DNA of 64,000 nt from Leguminivora glycinivorella (Eukaryota > Arthropoda > Insecta > Lepidoptera > Tortricidae), in the NCBI RefSeq assembly GCF_023078275.1, contig NC_062977.1:7337118-7401117 (forward strand), given 5' to 3'. Numbering within the stretch: the first letter of the stretch is position 1; each line of letters opens with the position of its first letter. A model generated the notes under the pieces. The model had not been told where the DNA came from. It saw only the letters and a list, made by a program, of their open reading frames with translations, and did not search any database. A program made the translations under genes and the position numbers. Below, piece by piece: positions 56,901 to 64,000 of the stretch.

Positions 56901-58726
56901 AGAGTTACCAGAATCCTGACGCAAGGAGACGAGTGGCTAATGCGCCTGAGAGCGCTACCGGACCGACCATGCAGGGAGAAAGGATTTACTACGCAAACAT
57001 CCCGGGTTTCAGCGCTGAATCGTGCGCTCAACTGAACACTAACTAGAAGAGATTAGTATGCTAAAAGTCACCATTATGGTCCCACGGACACACTTTCATT
57101 CGGTGAATCACTACATAAAAGTTTATAGGCGATGGAGCTCGCTAGGCTAGCGTGTTTATAGTCAAAATCTATAGACATCCATAAAAAAATAATCATCTAA
57201 AACAACAAACTAAAAATAAATTCTGACCCATCCAAACACAGCACTCGTGATCTAAGACAGCGATGGATGGTCGCCGGTCGCTATGATCGACAGCTATCTC
57301 TATATAATATAAGGTACATGATGGACTAAAAATGGTCAAGAGTAGCCGGCGTCTCGAGCCACGTTCCGACCAAGCAACAAGCACTAAACGTAACAGTTAC
57401 TAACACAATTAACGGTCAAATATCTTAAATTACAAATGGAGTTGGCACAGTTCGCGACACGCGGCCACTCGCCGCCTCGCCAGCTAATTATTTGGATCCA
57501 AACCGACGGCTGTGTGACCCTTTAAGGGGTTTTGTTTTAATGTGCTAATTTCGCTGAGGCATTGACTTCAACTTTTAAAACGAACCGAGAATTAAATCCA
57601 CTATCTACAGTTTGGGCAATTTTATCAGGAAGGCGGAGTTGCATAATTCAGTTTTGAAAACATTAAAGTGGCCAAATTAGGTAGTGTAGGCGTGTTCGGT
57701 ACCTAGATAGTACATTCTGGGGGTGAACGTGTAGAATGCGTGGAATGCGGGTTACGCGTGCGAGGCGGCGGCGGCAGCGGTCACCGGGCGTCCCCGGCGG
57801 TGACGTCACTAGTGCATGCACTCGGATCGCAAGTTGCACGCTTACCGGCCGGCTGCGCAGCGGCGCGCTGCGGACACCACGCTGCTAGTGCCGCATTGGA
57901 TGAGTCAGAAAACGAAAATCACCGTTAGAACATATCAGAATTACCGCGCGCCGCGCTTTCTTGAACCCATGTAAGGAGCAATCTAACTTCACCGCTCGCT
58001 AGCCAACTCCTCGCTAACACACTATCTCTTCCAGTTATTTTGGTCGCAATCGATATGCGAACGAACGGTAAATAAGTGAGGCCGCGATTGACCTCGATTA
58101 CAAAACGATCAATTGGACAATAAGCGACAAACGTTTTGCTTATACAACGGCAATTTCATTTATTTTAAAATATAGCGACTTCACAATATGACAAACTTAC
58201 GGATAATGATATAAGACGATATGTTAGAACAGCGATAAGAACATTTCTATTGACTTATTATTAAGAAATAGACTTATTGAAATATGAATTTGACAAGTGT
58301 TTACATTACAATGTTACAAGTAATGCGCCGTTCACGACGCTATTTATTATACATAATATAGGTAGGTGCCTAATTATTTATATAAATGGTATGACTTCCT
58401 GAGGGAGACCGCAATTTCCTGATTAAATTCGAAGTGAATTTGCTCAAGTGACTTGCAACGGGCTATATGGGCGAACCTAGTCGGGCGATCATCGGCATAC
58501 ATCTGCGAATCCGGGCGGGCTCAACTTATAAACCTTTAGTTTTGCGACATTGCATTCCTGAACCGCGTATCGGGGTATCGGAGGGCATAATACCAAAGAG
58601 CTATTCGTTCGATAAAAGATTTATTTATGTTCTTAGATGTATCCGGGAGCCGTTAACGGGTGGTGTTGGAAATAGGGAGCGGTAAAGCGGCGCGGAGGGC
58701 TGCCCGGGAGTACGACCGGCGCGGCG

Positions 58727-58812
58727 CTACGAGCCCTGCCCGAGCACCACCGGGCTAACGTACTCGCCGCCGACCAACAGCCGACTTTCCGCCGGGATTA
58801 CTCCTACTACAC
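58727..58812 (-). CDS. Rbp6: Alternative terminal coding exon of Musashi/Rbp6 with its own stop
   Basis: On the minus strand a strong pyrimidine tract ending TTTGTTGCCGCAG precedes an open frame entered with two bases (GT). The G that ends the 63575-63655 exon therefore makes GGT (Gly). The frame gives 27 codons, beginning VVGVIPAESRLLVGGEY and ending VVLGQGS, then TAG at 58727-58729. An AATAAA signal lies at 58620-58625, about 100 bases past the stop, so a short 3' UTR is possible; other signals follow further down. I infer a short-C-terminus isoform that lacks the Ala/Pro-rich tail and AFTNGYH. The splice sites, phase and clean stop are seen; use of the exon is inferred. I do not recall this tail from a characterised protein. 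Confidence 0.68.
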
Positions 58813-61800
58813 CTGCGGCAACAAAACAAAACGCTACAGAGCTGGCCACGCAGCCACCGACCGCTCCAGCCAACTCCAGCAAATAAATGAACATAAAAAA
58901 ACGAAAACGAAATGTGTTTTACAACTTCTGCGGTAATCTAATAAAAATTAACATATAAGGAAAAAAGTAACGTTTCCAAAATATATCTCTTAGAAATAAT
59001 ATAAAAAACGGAGTATATCGCCCGGGGCTCCACTCATCGGATCTTTATGGGGAAACTTGGAATTAATAGTTTCCTGTTTACTGTTTTCGGGGGTATTTAA
59101 AATTGTTTGCACGCACAGACACGGAACGATAGACTTGGCTTTTTGGGTTTTTGTACCCGTATTAAAACTATCTGCATCACGCACTGCCACGATGCGGGGA
59201 GGGGGCATTTCGTGTTACATTTATTGATTCAATCAAACTATCACAAACATACGGTTATTTACTAATATTTCATTTGGCGTTAGTACATCTAGACACGCAC
59301 TGGGAACGCAAACGGAGTAAATGTGTATTCCGGCTGCCGGAGTACGGTTGGTACATAATAATGGTTAGTGCCTTACTTCCAAGCGTAATAAAGGTACTGG
59401 CACGAACTGATGCAATACTTGCATGTTAAAATAGGAGTATCTTATTTTCTCGTATTGTAAACCTTATTCATATTTATGACTAGTTTAGAGGATGGCGATA
59501 AGGACGGTCGCTCACTTCGGTGATAGCGATTTAATGATCAAATATTAACTTATAGTTATGTAGTAATTTTGATATCACACTTTAAATTTTGACAAAACGT
59601 AATTGCGAGGTTTGGTAAGCGATGGCCAATGAAGCACATACTTGCCACAAAAAATTGACAATAGAGATATATCGTAAGAGAGCGGTACGTAAGGCCGAAC
59701 CAAACCGAACGCCGTGGCGTATTCCTAATGTGGTTCGGTCTTCACTGCCCTTGAAATTCGTTGCATCGTTACTTGAATACAATGAACCACTCCATAACAA
59801 CAATAACACGAAGAGCATAAAATAGTAGCATTCAAAAATATCATACAACAATAACAATAAATTTTATTACTTATTTCATTTTATATAGAGCCGTGTAAAT
59901 ATAATTAAGTATAATAGAGAAATAACTTTTCGAACAAAAAGACACATAGTTATTATAATGAATACAGGATAAAAATTTAGTAATAAATAATATTATCAAG
60001 CTCGATAAGTTTTTATTATTTCTATACGATTGATATAGGAAGTGAGAAACGATCTAGACTAGCCTAGCTACGGAAAGCTAAATAACAAAACAAGTAAATG
60101 TATATTGGTTAGTAGTTACTCATCCTCTAAACTTAGTAATGTGAAATTAACGGCTAGTAAGTAACTTTCTACTACCTACATATTCCTTACCTATCTAGGT
60201 GATTTTATTTTACTTATCTAAATAACTTTAAACTCTTAGATAAAAACAAATCTAAATACAGACTGACGATAATACTACGCGACCAACGTCAAATGAAACA
60301 ACATTGCTTCTAGAATCTAGTTTTAAAATTTAAAAATCAATTTCCATGTAAATTAGAAAACGTTAAGAACTTCCGTTGGATACCCGTTGTAATATTATTG
60401 TTGGATAATGTACGAAACAACGTAGACAATGACAAATGACTTTTATTCATTTTATTGTACGAAAGTACGGCGCGGGCGTGTGCCCGTCATTTCGTATGCA
60501 TGCACTGGGACATAGGAGCCCCTACCACGAGGTATACCTAGTAGTTGAAGGCAAAGTCAAAAATAAGGACAGTTTGATGTATATAGATGCCCATAGTTTA
60601 TCAATCCGCTGAACGATATCCAATTGGTCTGTCAGTGAAAAGCAAAAAGTGACATGTCCTGATTAAGTTCCTTTGAAAAAACCTAATTGCAGGCACCATT
60701 GAAGTTTGAAATGTAATAGCAATGGAAGTATTATCGTCAGCCAATCCTAGGTTCTAATGAAATCGAAACTATCATCTACAGAGCTACATTGAAGAATTCT
60801 TGAATATAATTATGGACTACCTATTAATAATACCTACTACAAGGCGCCTAATGCGTCTACTTAAATATTATAGTACCTAACTATTGTATCACCTAATTAG
60901 AGAACTAAATGGATACTAAGATATTAAAGTCTATTATTAATATTATTATATATGTATGTCTACGTGTATTAAGTAGTTACGTATCTAAGAAGTTCTGAGA
61001 AACTATTTTTAATGTTGTTTTTCATGCAAAAGTGATCATTGCATGGCGCTTACTAAAAGTAGAATAAACTTGTTTGTCATATCTGATGATAAGAGCTATA
61101 AAAACAAACATGTTGTTTATTACAAACTTTCATAATATTCGTTTAACAAGCTTCATATACGAGTAGTAAAGTAAAGTATTATTTTATTACACGTTGGCAA
61201 ATTTTTGGCACACTTTGAAAACTAACGTATATTTAACCACATTTTAACTTCTCGAGAACAGTTTCGCACTCGTGGTAGCACACTATAATTTCACCAAGTT
61301 ATTTGCCATCGTAGTGCGAACTATGTGTAAACTATGCCCTTGCGACTCTCATCTTTTCTGGCTACCGAGACGATGTATTAAAATGTAAAAGCAGCGAAAA
61401 TTTCATATTATTTTTTGGAACACCTAGATTGAAAATATGTGCTAGTAAAAATATTGTTATTTATTTTTCCATTATTCCAGTACTTATATTCGTACGTATT
61501 CGAGATTAAAATATTAAATATTCCCGTGACAAAGTCAGCATGCTGCACTCTCGGTAAATACGAACGCATGCCATCGATCTCATTATGATTTCAGCAGCGT
61601 AATGTAGGTATGTCTGGGGCGTAATTAATTTATTATGTACTTAAATATCGTTGTAGATGACGTTACCAATAAGCCGGCGCGTCGGCGGAGGAATGCTAAT
61701 GGCCGTAATGGACGTACATTAATTGCGGGCGGTCGCGCGGCGTACGCACGTTGCGGTGGCGGCCCGCGCTCGTCGCCGGTCGCCCGTCGCACGCAACGGC

Positions 61801-63574
61801 CTGCCGTCGTAGCGTGACGTCGGCCGCTGCCAAGATAATGTTCCTCCTTGCCGAAAATGCCTACCACATACATGTGCGTACATATTTACAATACGCGCTC
61901 TTCAAATTTTACCCATAATAAATAAACTTTGTTTCTGTTATAAGTGCTGAACTACACCGTGATCGAATGTCTAAATTGCTACGATAAGACCATTAAATAA
62001 AAAGGTTCGTATGGGACACTGTAATTATTGCCCCAGTTCTATTATATTTACAACTGAATGAACGCCTACAATCAGTGTATTCAGTGTCATTTTGTGAGCC
62101 AGCCCGTAGAAACGTCTGTCTCGCGTGCCGTAAAACGTTCACTCGAAAGTAATTAACGCGGAACGATTTGTACGACTAATACGAAAGAAAAACCATTCTA
62201 AGCGCGGTCACCGACTTTGCTGCGATAGCATCAACCGCCGCCAAGTTCTCCAAACATACCGCAGTCCAACACTGACTGACCACGGTTTACGCGCGATTCT
62301 CTCAGTTAGAATTCTCAATTGCCTTCGCATTTCCGGATTCTGTATGCTGGGCGTCGTTGAGAGCAAAAAAGTGTAAAGTCAAAGCTTAGTGGCGCAATTA
62401 TGGCGGAGCGAAGGCGGCTCAAGCACGGAGTGTGGACAAATAACGAGGAGAGTATTTGTGCAGCTGTGCCCTGCTACGGCATTTATTAGGGAACCCCTAT
62501 TCGCGCCGTATATCGAATCGTCTATCGACGCGGCTCACTGGCCTAAAAAGTATTGTCAGATTCATGCAAAAATTAACATTCTGGCCTCATTCGAGGGGCT
62601 CTACTACCGACCTCAGGAGGACTACGTTTAATTAGTGGAAATTCTTTTTCGTCTCTTCGAGATTTACATAGAAGTCACCGCAAAAAGGACGTCACTTTTT
62701 CAGTACTTTTGTTTGAATCTGTTTAAATCTCTTTTAAAAGCTTTTGCTGTTAATGAGGGGTTGGCGATTGTGTGATACTAGTCCGGCGCGAGCGCGGGGG
62801 CCTGCGGGCGGGGGCGTGTGGAGCGAAGGCAAACACGGTATTTGCGCTAGAGTGTTTGCACGACGCGTAGCATTTGAGAATCGTTAGGGCGACTCGTCGG
62901 TAAACATCGAGCGAGGCGCTCACGATTGGCCGGATTTTCTAGACAAAATTCTGGAGATAAACAATAAACATCATTTCTCAAAACATGGACGTTTTGTAAT
63001 TGACAGCTTGGCAGATTTATCTCGATGGCTCAGTCATTGTTAAAGGTGTTAAATTGTTAGTAAAGTTGTTAGTGAAAGTTTACACGTATGAAAGGTTTAT
63101 TTTAGAACAAGTTAGTTGAAATCATAAATTATAAGTAGTCACCACATTATACATATTGAGACAAAAGCTCGGATGCGATTTTAAACCGGGTGCCTAGTTG
63201 TAATGACGGGATAGAAGAAAAAAAATCTACGGCAACGATTCGAAATATGTATCCAACGATGTGTACCTAATACTTTATCGTTCGACAAGTGGTCCGTTTA
63301 ATCTGATATCTGACGCACTTCTCGTTGATCGAGTTACAAAACAGTCGAGATATCAAATGAACCGGGGCCTTGTGTGGCGCGACAGATGGGAGCGAATCGT
63401 TACCGTCGGAAGTTAGCGGTTAGTGGAATGCATTGTCGCAGGCGCGAGTTCACAGATGCATGGCGTGTACATTGTAGACGCCGCTCAGTTCGAGCGGATG
63501 GTAAGGCAAGAGTGTCGCCAAGTGGTGGTAGTGATTGCCGGACAGTTGGTGGTGCAAGCTCGTCAAGGGATTAC
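58813..63574 (-). other. Intron after the common Musashi/Rbp6 exon
   Basis: No recognised transposable element. It has a GC-rich patch at 61.66-61.83 kb and others at 62.77-62.95 kb. No frame with matching splice sites was found. The scarcity of repeats compared with 1-39 kb suggests constraint, but no specific element is visible. Confidence 0.5.
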
Positions 63575-63655
63575 CTGCAGGGTATGGCAGCCCGAAGCTA
63601 GGATAGCCCGAATAGCTCCGTCCTGCCGCGTAGGCGGCGTATGCTGCGGGGAAAC
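63575..63655 (-). CDS. Rbp6: Musashi/Rbp6 internal exon (common exon, 81 bases)
   Basis: The acceptor is TTTGTTGTACAG just above 63655 and the donor is GCAG|GTAATC just below 63575. The exon enters in phase 1 (two bases complete a Gly or similar codon) and leaves in phase 1 after CCT GCA G, so it is 81 bases and symmetric. It encodes 26 full codons rich in Ala, Tyr and Gly: FPAAYAAYAAG, then RSYSGYPSFGLPYPA. This matches the segment of Musashi proteins just after the RRMs that in vertebrates contains a TTYASRSYTG-like stretch. It is the most 5' exon visible here. Its terminal G can be joined to any of three downstream exons in the window: 58812, 50844 or 47445. The open frame continues a little into both introns, but the Musashi similarity stops at these splice sites. 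Confidence 0.88.
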
Positions 63656-64000
63656 CTGTACAACAAACGGAACACATTAAACAACTGCTTTGTAAAGCTC
63701 CACCGTGAGAAGCAAGGGTTAATTGTCAGGTTGCATGCTTTCTTTCAAACTTTTAAATCGATTGTACAAATGTGGCGGCGAATCTTTTCTTGGCCGTTAT
63801 ATTTGAAACTTGTTCTATGTTCCTAAAACTTGTCCCGGTGGCCCAATTCTAAAATAGAGCTGTCTCACTGAAAACATAGGTAAGTGTATCGTACATACTT
63901 CATCGTACGACATCGTTTTGGACAATGTCCAGCGGAATATATTTTGTAAACATCGTTTCATGTTGCGCACTGTAAGTGGAGTAACGACGGCTTTATTAAA
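63656..64000 (-). other. Intron upstream of the first visible Musashi/Rbp6 exon
   Basis: Pyrimidine-rich on the minus strand next to the acceptor; otherwise featureless. The window ends before the next exon. Confidence 0.6.

Larger units (their letters stand above)
50845..58726 (-). other. Intron upstream of the cassette exon
   Basis: Holds an inverted-repeat element (51.99-53.54 kb) and a retroposon tail (53.81-53.94 kb). The 50.9-51.5 kb and 51.84-51.95 kb stretches are GC-richer, with a plus-strand 142-codon frame that I do not trust. From 54 to 58.6 kb there is no recognised repeat or supported coding exon; part of this may be 3' UTR of the 58.8-kb alternative terminal exon. Confidence 0.55.
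39481..63655 (-). other. Rbp6: 3' part of a Musashi-family gene (Rbp6-like): five exons, introns and 3' UTR
   Basis: Musashi-family proteins are cytoplasmic RNA-binding proteins with two N-terminal RRMs and a low-complexity C-terminus that regulate mRNA translation. Only the C-terminal exons are in this window; the RRM exons must lie beyond 64 kb. The assignment rests on the C-terminal signature seen across the exons: a Tyr/Ala/Gly-rich segment with RSYSGYPSF, then SPGPALDVYG and VQAASPQPSGF, then GPLIPAAFTNGYH and stop. This parallels the ends of vertebrate MSI1/MSI2 (SPGPMAELYG, ISAASPAPSTGF, PLIATAFTNGYH, from memory of the family). All joins are GT-AG and in phase. Insects have two paralogues, msi and Rbp6; the conserved AFTNGYH end favours Rbp6. 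The exact paralogue and the 5' structure cannot be settled from this window. Confidence 0.85.

Noticed and set aside
57830..57900. Possible extra phase-1 Rbp6 exon ending at GCCG|GTAAGC
   Set aside because: The only in-phase acceptor (GCACTAG) is weak, and the peptide is low-complexity from GC-rich sequence.
62389..62631. 80-codon plus-strand frame
   Set aside because: No motif, antisense to the Rbp6 intron, no splice or promoter support.

Overview
The window reads as nuclear DNA of a moth or butterfly (Lepidoptera). It is AT-rich and crowded with short repeats: tRNA-derived SINEs, CR1/Jockey-like and RTE LINE tails, a Penelope-like fragment and many small inverted-repeat elements. The only host gene I can support has tiny exons separated by kilobases of intron. 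There is no prokaryotic operon, CRISPR array or rRNA. This assignment comes from pattern recognition, not a database search.

The gene is on the minus strand and occupies roughly 39.5-63.7 kb. It is the 3' part of a Musashi-family RNA-binding protein gene, most likely the Rbp6 orthologue. The RNA-recognition-motif exons lie beyond 64 kb. Five small exons fit together in phase: a common exon (63575-63655); an alternative terminal exon with its own stop (58727-58812); a 66-base cassette exon (50779-50844); a large Ala/Pro/Ser-rich exon (47225-47445); and a last exon ending in the Musashi hallmark AFTNGYH (43908-43949). A long 3' UTR seems to run to AATAAA signals near 39.48 kb. Every exon downstream of the common one begins in phase 1, except the last, which joins in phase 0, so several C-termini are possible. 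Just downstream of the large exon lies a decayed partial tandem copy of it.

The introns hold a frameshifted LINE inserted inside another repeat with a 6-base target duplication, a 0.7-kb foldback element whose arms tile a degenerate ~17-base motif, a MITE inside a MITE, a 1.5-kb inverted-repeat element, and a GC-rich patch.

The region 1-39.4 kb is intergenic and consists largely of nested transposable elements. Several insertions can be read directly from target-site duplications or from an empty copy in the same window: a SINE fragment in a terminal-inverted-repeat element (13-base duplication), a MITE in a SINE (TTA), a LINE tail in a tandem repeat (TACGTGC), and a 550-base repeat in another repeat whose empty copy sits at 6.6 kb. 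Long perfect or near-perfect foldbacks occur at 14.8 and 26.8 kb. One unidentified, coding-like 104-codon frame lies at 722-1036. I found no other host gene in this part.
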